Assembly (NCBI RefSeq): GCF_002078875.1
Contig: NC_034409.1
Location: 63,233,800-63,297,799, forward strand
DNA length: 64,000 nucleotides
Origin: Numida meleagris
Lineage: Eukaryota; Chordata; Aves; Galliformes; Numididae
Direction of reading: 5' to 3'
Position numbers and translations under genes: made by a program. Every line of letters begins with the position of its first letter. Positions within the stretch are counted from its first letter, which is position 1. The notes beneath the pieces were generated by a model, which did not search any database, had not been told where the DNA came from, and saw only the letters and a list, made by a program, of their open reading frames with translations. This document shows positions 49,441 through 61,754 of this stretch, one piece after another.

Positions 49441-52400
49441 CTGTTTCAGCAGAACCACAGAGGGCACCACAGCTGGTTGCTGTCATGATCAAAATGGGAG
49501 TCTGAGATGTGAGACAGAATAGAGCTCTGCTGGCCCTAGAAGCTAGGAAACTGAATTTGAAGTGAATGGAATAGGAAAGAAGAGCTAGTGTTGACTGACA
49601 TGGTAGCTTCAGGGATTTTGCTAGTTAATTTTAGGGGAGCTGCAAGTGCTGGAGCCTGTGCAGCATGGAGTCTTTCCATAGAGGGTACAGGGGCTGGGTC
49701 CTTTCAGAAGGGACAGTAAGAAAGAAGGATGCAAAGTAAATACAAGCTTGATTCAGAAGCAGAAATAGTTAGGTACTGAAGGGAGGAAGCAGCAGATGGA
49801 GGCCAGGGGCCTGGGGATATCCCCTGCCTTTGCTGCAGGCATCTCCTGCCATGCATGGGCTGATATGGCAGCCAGTTTTCCACAAGGCAGCACTGGCAAC
49901 TAAGTAAGAAACAGGACTTTTCAGGCTTGACATTTTTATTTTTTTTTAAAGACCTGTCTGCTCATATCTCATTGTTGCTCAATACCTGAGAACTGGAGCA
50001 CTGACTGGAAAGAATTAATCTCCACTCCATCAGTGCTTTCTAGGAGATGATCTGTTCTTGTGGCAGGAAAACAGAGGAGCAAGGACAAGATTTGTGATGC
50101 TTGTTTTTCCCTTCTTTGCTGCTGATAGCATCACTATAATCTGCCAGGTAGACTGGAGTAAGTTTGCCCACTCTGCGCAGATGCTGCTGACAGTGGGAAA
50201 AAAGCCCAGCAGTGCTTAAAGAAGCAAAAGAGAATGGGAGGCAAGGCTCAGGAGAAGCTATTTACTCCCAGAGACTACAAGCTGTCACACAGAGTGGATT
50301 TCCACCAGGTTCTTCTACCTCTGAGACACGAGATGAAATTATAAGAAAGAGATTTCTGTTTTTATGTGTGTTTCTTCTTCCCTCTCTTTCTTGGCCCATT
50401 TTTCTGAAAATAATTTTTCAGTATGTCAGTTTACAATAAATCTTGTTGCATAGTATCTGATACACAATTTAAAATTCCTAATAATCACTTAAAAACTATG
50501 CATGAAATAAACATTACTGGAAAGATTTAGATGGTACGTGTTTCCCATGTCGTTGGCTCAAACTGTGTATTAACTCATTCCTTTTTCATTCAGTTTCTGT
50601 TCTTGGAGGATGTACAGATGGAACAAAGTACACTTTGACTCCCACACTTAAACTGGATTTTTAATAAGCAAGCAACTTCTTGCACAATCAGAGAGCAAAA
50701 TGTGTCTATAAAATATTTAATATGTATAAATCCATACATATATTGTTGTGTAATGTCTTGCTTAATTTATTCCTTGCCACCTGTGTGTGCTATCCCTGTT
50801 GAGAAAGGCCTCAGTCAGCTGTAAGACTGTTTTGCGTTTATGTCCATTGGTGGCTACTGCCATGATGAAGACACTCTGAAGTAGGGTGGAAACCATGGTG
50901 CATGTTACTACTTTGTAGGGATGCAGTTAAATGGCTGGGTGCTTTTGTTGACACAGAGTTATCATCAAGCTGTAGGCAGGAGCTAGTTCCCAAACAGGAG
51001 AGGTTTTCACTTTGTCTGACTTTACCAGCAGAAGAGAAGGTGTCCATCGAAGCATTTTGTTGTCCAGTCTAGGCTTATTTGGCAGTTGACAGAGTGAGGA
51101 GTCAGCCTTGTTGGACAAGCAGGCCCGCCTTCCTTAGGGTGAGGTGAGATCTTCTGTCTCTCCACTGACTATAAAGGGAAAAATGAGTAGTTTGGACTAA
51201 ATGCTAAACTTTCAAGCAACCAAGGTTAGGTGGGAGAGATGTAGCATGAGTTCCCATGTTCTTTTTCTCTGTTCATAGTTTAATTAGAGACTGGCAGGTT
51301 GACTTTTCAGAGTATATGTGTTTTGTGGTAGAGGCATGGAAAGTATTCCGTGGTGACAAAACATAGTCCCAAAGTGTTTAACAAGATTCTCTTTATTTCT
51401 TGATCTCAAACTGAGGAAATACCTTACATTTTGTGATAACTACCTTGCTTTCCCTATTTGTCTTACAGATCTATTTTGTAATATTGTTTACTGTATGTGT
51501 CAAACGTTTAAAATTATTTGCATGGAGTTTGTGTGCTGTGCAGTAGAACATAACCTTTAGATGTTGCTGTGCAGTCTTAATGTATTTGAGCTGTATGTTG
51601 AATGCATTTGTGTGCACAGGTGTGTTTGCTCTAAATGTATACAATATATTCTTCAGTGCATGGCATGCAGAGCTTTGAGGCAAATGCTCTATAAAACAAG
51701 TCCTTATATAAATGTGCAGAAAATGTGTTACCCATCCAGATAAGGCACATGCTTCCTCAGGAAGAGGATCATGTCCAGCTCTGTGGGCTACTTCCTAACT
51801 ACTCTCCTGTTTACCTTAATTTCTGGTTTGCTTTCCCATCCTCCTGTTCTGAACAGTTCCCAGTCTATTCCTGATACCACAGCAAGTGCTCAGAGCATTA
51901 TTGTTTCAAGAGGGTAAGAAATAATTCCACATCTTCTTACTATGACCCCAGTAATTCATGTTCCTCTTCCCGAGCCTGTTCTCCCAGTGCCCGTGCCAGC
52001 CGGGTTTTCCTGCTGTGTAGAGATGTCTCTCCTTTATGAACGTATGAAGATTCTATAGAGTCTGGTGTTTAGTTTATTTTGAACAGCTTTTAAGATCTGT
52101 CCCTTCTGTAAGAGTTCGAGTGGAATCTTAGTTGATCTGAACTAGAAGATGCTGTAAGTGATTTATAGCGTAGTTACCTGGAGGTCTGATTCTTTGGGAT
52201 ATTCCTTATCACTCTTCCTACAAGCCAGTGTTTCACTGATGCAGCTGGGGGACTTACTCCTGCGTGCAGAGAATGGGAGAAACCAACAGCTCTCGTTGAT
52301 ACAATGCATATTTTGAGTACTGCTGTTTATGGTCCAGAAATCAGTACTTTGGGAAACTTTTTGTACTATACCATAGTTGAGGTGAGGTGATGTGTTTTAA

Positions 52401-53665
52401 CATCATAAATCCATCTAAATCCACTTTAAATCAAATAATTTACTTGTTTCATTGCAACGCTGACTATGTTTCCTTCGGGAAAAACTAAGTTGCTCACTGT
52501 GAGGATGGAAGAGGAAAAGCCGCAGAGCTGCATCCCTGTGTGTGTGCATGTGTGCTGCTGTGCTCTGCAGCTCCTCTCTGGTGTATTGCTGCCATCTTGT
52601 GAGAGTGATGTGAAACAGCTGGTGCATGTCCAAGCCAAAGCCCATCTTTCTGCTTAGAATGGCATTGAGATCTTTTATTGGTAACTAAAACTCTATAAAT
52701 TACTCTGTAAATTGTATGTATTTGTTAAAACTTTAGAGGTGCTTTTGAGATGGATGTGATGCCAGCTGGAGAGCTCTTCCAGTTGTCTTTTGGGGCAAAT
52801 TCTACACTGATGTGGAACACCTGAGTTTTTGGTCATGTGATCTAAAGAAGGAAAACATGCATGCTCTTAGATGGGATCGGTGTATGATTGACGAGTCTCA
52901 TACAGCCTGAATGCTAAAGGGCACTGAGGGGAACCATGTAAAGGAAGGGCTCTCATTGCCTTACCTTGAAGGCAGGAGCGCTGCAGAAGTCACTGTTAAA
53001 GTGATTTGAGAATGGGCAACCCATACTGAGACCAGGGAATCCCTAGAAATATGACCAGGCTTATTAATAGTCATTTTTGTCCCCTGGAGATATCCTTGTG
53101 TTTTTTTTACTCTTAAGTGAAGGTATAGAGCCTGAGACAAAAAATAGAACAACGTAATGTGGAAGAGACATGTGGGACTTGATCGTTTAAAATATTTCTC
53201 ATCCTGAATGCGAATATATTCCTCTCTCATGAAACGTTTTAAAACTTCATTAGGGGAGGTAGTCTTCATGTTTTCAAATTTTCAAGAGCTTTGGCATAAG
53301 TCTTATGATACCTTCGTGATTCTTTTTTTTCCTGGAAATGCTACAGTATTTTCCAATATGCAGAAGAGAAAATAATGATGATATGTAAGATACCAGTTTG
53401 TATAGTAACAGCTGGTAGATATTGACTCAACGGTGAAACTGCTGAACATGAGCAAAGTACAGTCTGATGGCTTTTTTTTTGCAGTCAAATTGTTGATGTC
53501 TTGAAAAAAACATGCATGAAGAAGGGTACATGGCTAAGCTTCAAACCTGGCCAAGTCTGATATCTCTCAGACAATCTTTATTAAATTTGCTGTCTCCCTG
53601 AAGAGGTATATTCTTGCCCTTGTGAAGGATATAAATGGAAATTTGGCAGCTCCTTTCATAAGGAA

Positions 53666-54236
53666 AGAGCACAGCCCTGCTGAAACGGACTTGGGGGTAC
53701 TGGTGGATGGGAAGTTGGACATGAGCCAACAATGTGCCCTTGCAGCCCAGAAAGCCAACTGTATTCTGGGCTGCATCCAAAGAAGCGTGGCCAGCAGGTG
53801 AGGGAGGTGATCCTGCCCCTCTGCTCTGTGCTGATGAGACCTCGCCCAGAGTACTGCATCCAGATGTGGAGTTTTCAGCACAGGAGAGATGTGGACCTGA
53901 TGGAGAGCATCCAGAGGAGGGCCACAGAAATGATCCAAGAGATGGAACACTTCCCCTAAGAGAAGAGGCTGAGAGCTGGGGCTGTTTCCAACTAAAAGAG
54001 GGCAGATTTAGATTGGATATAAGGAAAAAAATTTTTACTCTAAGGATAGTGAAGCACTGAAACAGGTTGCCCAGGGAGCTGGTGGGTGCCCCGTCCATGG
54101 AGACACTCAAAGTCAGGATGGATGGGGCTCTGAGCACCCTGATCTACCTGTGGGTGTCCCTGTTCATTGCAGGGGAGTTGGACCAGATGGCCTTCAAGGG
54201 TCCTTTCCAACTCAAACAATTCTGTGATTCTATAAA
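53666..54236 (+). mobile_element. CR1 LINE, sense, end of RT ORF plus 3' end
   Basis: The plus strand encodes the [20 protein letters not shown] string and then shifted-frame peptides (RPRPEYCIQMW, RRATEMIQEME), typical of the CR1 reverse-transcriptase C terminus. It continues through GATTTAGATTGGATATAAGG, AGGTTGCCCAGGGAGCTGGT and the 3' end GGTCCTTTCCAACTCAAAC with the ATTCTGTGATTCTATAA tail. Frameshifts and stops make it inactive. The long minus-strand open frame across it (53541-54137) is a shadow. Confidence 0.92.
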
Positions 54237-54526
54237 CTTCTTCCCTTTTTTTTCCTTTCTGCATTGCTGATTTAAACTCTTGTTACAAATGAAACACTAA
54301 AGAATACACACAATACAAACTCATTAATGCAGAAAATTATATCCACTCTTAATGCATCTGTTGAGACTCCTGATTATAAACCTCTGTGTGTGTCTGTAGT
54401 GATTTCTGTTGGAACTCATCTCTTTTAGATTGATCTTTTGTCATTTAAAATGGTGTTTTATTCTGGTCTTGTTCAAGCTGCCTGTGTTACCTTAAAATTT
54501 GTAACTCTTGTTTCTTTCTCTTCTAG

Positions 54527-54570
54527 ATAGAAGAACGAGCAGAATTTTTGAACAAATCTGCTCAGAAGAG
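54527..54570 (+). CDS. CALD1: CALD1 44-nt exon
   Basis: After a strong pyrimidine tract ending CTTCTAG the exon reads IEERAEFLNKSAQK plus AG, with donor AGAAGAG|GTAAAA. The split Ser codon is finished at 54663. It is a very short exon followed by a 92-nt intron, so the pair is probably spliced by exon/intron definition in close quarters. It begins the C-terminal actin-binding domain. Confidence 0.95.
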
Positions 54571-54662
54571 GTAAAAAAAAACAACAACACAGATTGTAGA
54601 TTCAGTCAAAATGTTTAATCAGAGGGAATAATAATTCCTTTCTTTATTTCTGCTCCCTAAAG

Positions 54663-54741
54663 TGGTATGAAACCTGCCCACACGACAGCAGTTGTCTCAA
54701 AGATTGACAGTAGACTTGAGCAATACACTAGTGCAGTTGTG
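54663..54741 (+). CDS. CALD1: CALD1 79-nt exon
   Basis: Following TGCTCCCTAAAG the first T completes Ser, then GMKPAHTTAVVSKIDSRLEQ and YTSAVV, ending GTG|GTAAGT in phase 0. It lies in the C-terminal actin- and tropomyosin-binding domain. The KIDSRLEQY string is a clear caldesmon signature. Confidence 0.97.
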
Positions 54742-56132
54742 GTAAGTTAATTCCAGGTCACAATGGCTTTATTTACTAATGGCTTTGAGGCTTTAATAAT
54801 CACCCTATATTTTACTGTTTAAAAATATCAGTGTTTTTTTTGTCCCAAAAGCTCTTTTTAAAGAGACTCCAAAACCAAAATGCTTGAGGTGTGCCAATAA
54901 CTAACCTGAATATATGCATTTAAACATAGTCTTTGCTTCACGTCTTCCCTTTCGAACTACAAAATATACTGTCTGCTTTGTCAGCTTGGAAAAGCTCTTG
55001 AAGGATTCAGTCAGCATCTCTTGAGTGACATCTGTATCCTGTCTCTCAGCAGAGAGATGACAGCCATCCTGAGCTAATTTGCTTAGGGTGACTTAGCAGC
55101 TTATTTAGGAGAATGAGGAACTGGGCCTGTTTTGCTTATTGCCACTTCAGTGTGAAAATTCTGGGCAGTGAGACACTTCAGTGAATTAGGAAGATACGAA
55201 GTGACAAAGAAGAAACAGGTTAATAGTAATGAAGACAAGTAGAATTCAATCCCAGGTGTTTTTGACAAAGAACAGCCAATAATGTTCTTTTAAACAAAAC
55301 TTGGCTTATTTTTTCTTTTCATATTTCAAGAAAAAGTAGTTTTTTATTTGTTTGTTTATAAACTATTTTTATAAGACAATGAGTACAGGTAATGTGTAAG
55401 ATACTGGTTAATGCAGCAGACCTGAGGTGATAAGTATAATGGGAATAAAAAGATCATTAACAGGGATATTATCCTGATAGCTCATATAAGCTCCTACTCC
55501 TCTCAAGTCTGTGTTATGTATAATGTACAAGAATTTTGAAGAGAAGGAACCGGCTATGTTTGGCCCACTTCTTTTGGTAACCATGCAAAAGACAAACTGC
55601 CAAAAAACCCTAAATCGATACCCACCCCCACCCCACTCCTAAAAAGCCCCACATAATTCCAAATATAATGTAACAACATAAATTTACCTCTAGAATCGCA
55701 AGCTGTGAGGTTAACTTGTTTGGGGCAGGTAAAGCAAATCTGATGATGGATGACAAAGTTGCCTCTGCATAACAACTTCCCTAGCAATGATAATGAAAGA
55801 GAAATGCTGAGAGTATGTCAGTATTTGAGTGGTGTGACTCAAAAGAAGACAAATTAAAACCTTGGAACGGTTACATTCAGAGCAGTGGTTTTCTACAACC
55901 TTTAGAAGTGTAAGAAATGCAAAAATCTGCGTGATTGTAGTTTTCTTAGCCTCTTGCGTCAAGGGTGCCTGACCAAGGGCAAATCAGAAAGAGAAGAGTC
56001 TCAGTGGCATCTTTTAGCAGGGTCTTTTCTCTCCGTCTTTTCATGGTTGCTGCTGGAACTTACAGCTACTGCATTCTGCAGCACTTACTACAAGGTTGTC
56101 TCTTAATGCCAGCTGCCTTAATTCTTTTGCAG
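54742..56132 (+). other. CALD1: CALD1 intron (1.4 kb)
   Basis: The intron begins GTAAGT and ends AATTCTTTTGCAG. It holds a C-rich CCCACCCCCACCCC patch near 55622. Nothing else was recognised. Confidence 0.9.
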
Positions 56133-56270
56133 GGCAACAAGGCTGCAAAACCAGCCAAACCAGCAGCCTCTGACCTTCCTGTTCCAGCTGAGGGTGTCCG
56201 TAATATCAAGAGCATGTGGGAGAAAGGGAATGTTTTTTCATCACCTGGGGGAACAGGAACACCAAATAAG
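56133..56270 (+). CDS. CALD1: CALD1 exon: actin-binding and calmodulin site A
   Basis: Forty-six codons in phase 0 read GNKAAKPAKPAASDLPVPAE, GVRNIKSMWEKGNVFSSPGG and TGTPNK. MWEKGNVFSS is the first Ca2+/calmodulin-binding site of caldesmon, with its Trp as anchor. The SP and TP pairs immediately after it (FSSPGG, TGTPNK) are proline-directed kinase sites known to be phosphorylated by Cdc2-type kinases, which releases caldesmon from actin in mitosis. Donor AAG|GTATGT is good. Confidence 0.98.
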
Positions 56271-57244
56271 GTATGTATTTAATTTCACATGGTAATTATA
56301 TAGAATTATATTATGGACCTTATCTTGCAGTTCATGTTGAGTAAGCCTGACTGCTCCTCTTCATATCACTGGTGAAGAATATCACAAAGGATCTTGAAAT
56401 CCTCAGAAATCCACAGAACGATGTGGCTGCAATATTGAGTGTAATGGAAGAATTTAGTGACACACTGTGCTAAGTTATGAGACATTCCAGAGTCACATCA
56501 GATATCTTAGACAAATGTATCTGGATAGTTCAAGCTGGGTACAAAGAAATTCTTTGTGTTGGGAAAGATTCTTTTTAGGCGCAGAGTAAGATTAAACAGA
56601 CAAGCTACTGATGTTTTATAGATCATGGATAGAAGCGTTCATGAGACATTTATCTACTTTACATAAATTCTTAAGGCCGGATTTCCTTCCTATAAATTCA
56701 TGTAAGCTGATGAGGATTCACCTTAGCGGAAAAACCAAGCCATAGACTAAAGGAGGATACTTACAAATAGCCAAGAAATTTTGGTAATTTTTTAGCCTTT
56801 TAAGATTTCTTTAAATGATAGAAATTTTAGGCCAGTTAACTCCTCTGTTGTATACTTTTTTGAAAAAAAGATAGTTTAACAAACCAAAAAGCTAGACCAA
56901 ATAACTTATTGGTGTTCCTTCTTCTTTAGGCTATTTTGTTCTCCTTAGAGACTGAAGTTATGACAGAAATAGAATGTTTGTGTCTAGGGTTTATTTTTGG
57001 GTTAGCACTAAAATGAAAATGATTCTGTCAGACCACATTTATCATTAATGAAAACTAGAGGGAAGCAGTGCTGTGTAGATCATAGTGGTAGTATCTTCAG
57101 AGTAGACAGAATGACTCTCAGCCATAACCATAGTGAGGATTGCTGTATGAAACTCGGGTTTGGCTTTGGTTTTAAATCCAAACCATTACAAATAAAGCAG
57201 AAGCTATTCTGAAAGTCTTCTGATTAGCTTTTATTATTTTGTAG
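56271..57244 (+). other. CALD1: CALD1 intron (1.0 kb)
   Basis: The intron begins GTATGT and ends TTATTATTTTGTAG. I see nothing else in it. Confidence 0.9.
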
Positions 57245-57340
57245 GAAACTGCCGGACTGAAAGTTGGTGTCTCCAGTCGTATCAATGAATGGTTAACCAA
57301 GACCCCAGAGGGTAACAAATCACCTGCTCCAAAACCTTCT
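57245..57340 (+). CDS. CALD1: CALD1 exon: calmodulin site B
   Basis: Thirty-two codons in phase 0 read ETAGLKVGVSSRINEWLTKT then PEGNKSPAPKPS, with donor TCT|GTAAGT. The LKVGVSSRINEWLTK stretch with its Trp is the second calmodulin-binding site and part of the minimal ATPase-inhibitory region. KTPEG and KSPAP are further proline-directed phosphorylation sites. Confidence 0.98.
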
Positions 57341-59638
57341 GTAAGTTAACCTGCAACAATCTCTTCTGTAAGCGGGTTCTCTCCTGGGACAGATGTGGTG
57401 ACGGTGCTTCCTTAATTGATTAATGGCCGTTAGAGGAACATTACTGCCCATCCTCTCCTGGAAGCTGGAGGCCCATCACTGTTAATTCTTGGACAGTTAG
57501 AAAAGAGGATAGGGAACAGGGTGATTCTGATCTTAAAACTGAGGGGTGTTTTAGAGAGACAGTGCTCCCCTAGCAGAGAGGGATTTTTCTGTCTGTGAAG
57601 GCCTTGTTAATTCAGAAATTACCAGGCATAGAATTTGAATGAAACACTTGTGCTTTGGCCCCTGCCCCGTAAAAATCTTCTGAGTAATTTTGTAGACATA
57701 GCTGAAATACTGTAATCCTTTTAGGGCATAAATGTCATTTCTAATGAAGGCTCTTTAGCCTGCCTATTTCTTCAGCAAGAATCAGAGCAGAAAATGTGAA
57801 CAAATTAGTAAAGTAGGAAAGTGAGAAGCAACAGTGTAGATAAGGAAAGGAACAGAAACAGGTAATTGTTGGGTAGCTAAGGGCAGAGGTGAGGAACTGA
57901 GGCTCTAGGCATACAATTCCCCAGGGGAAATGGAAAGACATCATTCATTGTGTTAATGATTCAGCTTTAGGCTTTTATTAAATAACCGGTTTCTTCCCAT
58001 AGCTTTGTGTAGTTTGTTTCTGCTGGTTCACTTGCCCTTTGTAAAAGGTGCAGTTTGATGTACACTTTCTTCACTCACGTGCTTATTTGTACCAAAGAGG
58101 AACTTGCAATTTGCGATGTTGTCCCTCAAGTCCGTATTTACTGATTGCTGCATAGAGACTGTGTCCTCATGGAAAGTAATAAAAAAGAAAAGAAGTCATT
58201 ATTAAGTCATTCAACTCATCGAAAGGGTAGATAACGGTAGGACAAGGGGAAATGGTTTTAAGTTGAAGGAGGGAAGATTTAGGTTGGATATCAGGGGGAA
58301 GTTCTTTACTGAGAGAGAGTGGTGAGGTGCTGGCACAGGCTGCTCAGAGAGGTTGTGGATGCCCTGTCCCTGGAGGTGTTCAAGACCGGGTTGGATGGGG
58401 CCCTGGGCAGCCTGGTCTAGTATTAGATGTGGAGGTTGGCGGCCCTGCTTGCGGCAGAGGGGTTGGAGCTTGATGATCCTTGAGGTCCCTTCCAACCCAA
58501 GCCATTCTATGATTCTATGATTATGGTGGCTCTATTTAATTGCAAGTGCTGAAAATGAGTACAGAATCTGCCTCCACATTTTCTCTTTATTCTAAGTTTC
58601 ATCTTTTAGATATCATAAAACTAACCTCTAGTTTTCTCCTCAGACAACTGTTTCTATCCATGTCTTCATTTCCCTCTTTCTCAATAGATTCTTCTTTCTT
58701 CTTTCAATATCTCTGCTTGAAGAAACCTCCAGTCCTCCTCTTCTTTGTGGGTCTGTTTTCTAAGTCGGTCAGGTAAATCTGTCTATAACTGACCTTGAAG
58801 AATAATGCATATCTGTGTGGTTTTTATTTTTCTATAAGGATAAATCAAAGGGAAACCTGTAGTTTCTTAGTTGCGAATAACTCCCTACGCCACCCCATCC
58901 CCCCACAATAAATAAATATTTTGAAGTACTTGAGAGCAGACATGCAGACAGTCCACTGCAATTTTGCTACATCATTCTCCCTGTTACTGCTGAACTCACC
59001 TTTTGGGGTACAGAATAGGCTGGTTAATCTATGACTTCACTGTTGGGTTCAAACACCTCTTCCAGAGGTGTCTGTACCTCACTAAGTGTTTTTCTATGCT
59101 AGGTTAGAAATCCTTGTGTGCAGAAAACTCAGTGGACATTGTACAATGGAAATTCGAATGGACATGAGTGACTACTGTGTTAAATCTTGAAACGTGTGTT
59201 TAAGAATGCAGAGAAGGATCTGCTGTATTAAAATCCAACTCTATTTTTAAACTATTATTTTAATGAAATATTTTGATTCTGATTGAACGTACCTGAGATA
59301 AACTTCCATAGAATTACTCCTTGACTGAAATATTATTTCAAAGAATTATATTTTCCTTAAAAAAGTAACTTTTCATTGTACTGTCTGGGATAAATGTAAT
59401 ACGTTTTAGCCTGTCTGTGAAAAAACAAATAGATGCAGCAGGTCTGGATTTTGTGTTAAAGCATGTATGTATGAGGAGAGATTTGTACTTGATAAACAAT
59501 ATATTTACCATTTGTAGATGCTCCTCTACTCTTCTTATGAGGAAGTCGCATTCTAACTTTTCCTCTGTCAAATTAAGATAAACCTGAACTAAAGCTTTGT
59601 TTTGTTGCGTGTTCTCTTTCATTGATTTAAAAATACAG
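57341..59638 (+). other. CALD1: CALD1 intron (2.3 kb)
   Basis: The intron begins GTAAGT and ends TTAAAAATACAG, an acceptor with a poor pyrimidine tract directly before it but a TCTCTTTC block about 25 bases upstream. It contains the sense CR1 at 58230-58522. Confidence 0.9.
58230..58522 (+). mobile_element. CR1 LINE 3' fragment, sense
   Basis: It runs from GATAACGGTAGGACAAGGGG through GGAAGATTTAGGTTGGATAT, CAGGCTGCTCAGAGAGGTTG, TGGATGGGGCCCTGGGCAGC and GAGGTCCCTTCCAACCCAAG to the ATTCTATGATTCTATGATT tail. It looks less diverged than the other copies, suggesting the youngest insertion in the window. Confidence 0.95.
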
Positions 59639-59722
59639 GACTTAAGACCAGGAGATGTATCCGGCAAACGTAATCTCTGGGAAAAGCAGTCAGTTGAAAA
59701 GCCAGCTGCTGCTTCTTCAAAG
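59639..59722 (+). CDS. CALD1: CALD1 exon: third Trp motif
   Basis: Twenty-eight codons in phase 0 read DLRPGDVSGKRNLWEKQSVE then KPAAASSK, with donor AAG|GTAACG. RNLWEKQSV is the last Trp-containing contact motif of the C-terminal actin/calmodulin-binding domain. In human caldesmon, as I recall it, the protein ends soon after this motif, whereas the bird gene continues into two more small exons. Confidence 0.97.
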
Positions 59723-60052
59723 GTAACGCATTTGCACATGGTTGAGGTGTTGATATCTCTGTGTGGGGCTTTTTGTGGGGTTGGGGGAGGCACTGTTTGC
59801 CATACTGTCAGTCAGCTGGAATTAGTCCTCTACATGTCTTGTGTTATTAATGTACCTTTTTGTCTATAAAAGTGCAGTGCAGTGAGGCACCGTAAGTCAT
59901 AGATAGCATGAAACTTCTATATTTCTATTTGGATGAACTGACTTGTGCTTGGAACTGTGCCCTTAGCATTGGGATGACTTTTTCCCCCTATTATAAATAA
60001 CTACATTTCCCCACATTCAACTTTTATAAGGAGTTATTACTTTTTCAAACAG
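59723..60052 (+). other. CALD1: CALD1 intron (330 nt)
   Basis: The intron begins GTAACG and ends TTTTTCAAACAG. Nothing else is seen in it. Confidence 0.9.
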
Positions 60053-60086
60053 GTAACAGCTATGGGGAAAAAATCAGAGACTAATG
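60053..60086 (+). CDS. CALD1: CALD1 34-nt penultimate exon
   Basis: The exon reads VTAMGKKSETN plus the first base of Gly, with donor AATG|GTAAGT. The known chicken C terminus has the same KKSETNG sequence, which confirms this very short exon. It is too short to be called from open frames alone. Confidence 0.95.
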
Positions 60087-61754
60087 GTAAGTAATTCTAA
60101 TAATTCATCTGCCTATTAAGAAAAAATGTTGGCGCATTTTTGTACAGATACTACAATTCTGAGTTTTTAAAATGCTACAGTTTTTAATGTTGATGCAAAA
60201 AAAAAAAAACCCCACCTTTTTTTCCTTTGCCAAATAAAGGAAAAAAAAAAGTTCCATTGCAATATCACCAAAATATGACTACTATTTTGAGAAATAAGCC
60301 TGAAACATCTGGGAAGGCTGAGGACAAGAAGCTCTCCAGCCATGTTTGCAAGCATTGTACGAGTGACATGATATCAAGTTTGCTATAGCTGAAGAGCATC
60401 ATTACACTGAGTGGTCTGAGGATTGGGATGGTCATTTAACTAATTGCAGCAAATACCAGGCATCTGGGAAAGGCTCTTTAAAAGGCTGCAGAGAGAATGG
60501 ATATACTTTTCATGAGAGGAAAGGGAGAACCCAAAAAGCAAAGCTGCGTTATTTTAGCAGAAATGGAAGAACTCGGCACTGCTGAGATCAAGCCCTACAT
60601 CTGATTTAAAGTACTGCCACTGGGCAGTAGTGAAGCCTGCTGAAAACTCCGCACTGTTAGTGTTTGAAAATTCACCTTGCTGGTCACTAGTCCCATCTGC
60701 TCTGGCACACCCAGATGGGGATGGAGCTCAGATGCACTCAGCAGTGTCATTGCTTTTGCTGGAGCTGTGCATTGGTCTTCGCAAGGCAAAAAGAGTCCTA
60801 CTACTGTTATGTTGAAATTACTAGTCTAGGAAACACAACCTAGCTGTAGGTCAAGAAGTCAGTGAAATTCCCCTCCTAGCTTGTATGTGGTCTTTTAATT
60901 TTTTGTTTTAATCTAAGACACTCCAAAGAAAAACAGTTAGGGGAAATATGTGCCTAAGGACCACTTGGGAAGAGTGGAGATCTACTGATCAGTTTAATAG
61001 TATTCAGTTACCTTGCGATATCCCTTGATTTTTTTTTTTCATTAGGAATGAAATGATCAAACGTAGAAAACCTTTGCTATGTTTTTTTACACATTCTTCT
61101 TCACCTTCATTTGTGTCATTTGTGAAGCATGAGCTGTGGTATGCTTGTGGATGATTTTTTTGTCAGCTTAGAGTCTCACAAAAATAGAATTGACCTCCTC
61201 TTCTTTTTCAAATAGCAGTGTTGAGAGGGTTTTTTCAGACTGGCTCAGTGTTAGTGCAGCTCTGCTCCCATGGCTGTGCCATTGAGCCCCGCAGTAGCAG
61301 TCCAGCTGAGCAGATACAGTAATACTGAACCCTTCTCGAAGGCTGAGATGAGGGCTTCAGCAGAGGAATAGCAGTAGAAAGCTTTCAACAGTTGGATTTC
61401 TGTTTTACTGTGGACTTGGAGTGTGTGTGCCCAGCGCTGTAGCTTTTTATGGTAGCCACCCACTCATGGCTTGGGAGAGGTAATGTTCTGGGTGCAGTAT
61501 GCACTGCCTTTGCGGTGGGAAGCTCCTGAGCTGCTTTCCAGGGTTGGAGGTGAGGGTGGCATCACAGTGAAATCCTGCTTGTCTTCTTGGAGACCATCTC
61601 TAAGAGAGCCCAGTGCCCAAGCACAGCAACATCCCAGTCATGTCCTGCCTTCTGCCATGCTATGCCGTGTGTTAATCTAGAGCCATGCCCTTTCTAATTC
61701 AGAGATACGTTCATGTTATTTCAAGCCATCTTTAATCTTTCTTTCTCTCAGCAG
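60087..61754 (+). other. CALD1: CALD1 last intron (1.7 kb)
   Basis: The intron begins GTAAGT and ends CTTTCTCTCAGCAG, with two tandem CAG acceptors. A-runs occur near 60198 and 60240. No repeat family or exon was recognised. Confidence 0.9.

Larger units (their letters stand above)
46865..54526 (+). other. CALD1: CALD1 intron (7.7 kb)
   Basis: The intron begins GTAACC and ends TTTCTCTTCTAG. It contains an old CR1 remnant at 49338-49440 and a sense CR1 at 53666-54236 that stops about 290 bp before the next exon. Otherwise no gene or element was recognised. Confidence 0.88.

Noticed and set aside
53541..54137. 198-codon minus-strand open frame
   Set aside because: It is the antisense shadow of the sense CR1 element at 53666-54236.
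59338..59793. 151-codon minus-strand open frame
   Set aside because: It overlaps the CALD1 exon at 59639-59722 on the opposite strand and has no domain.
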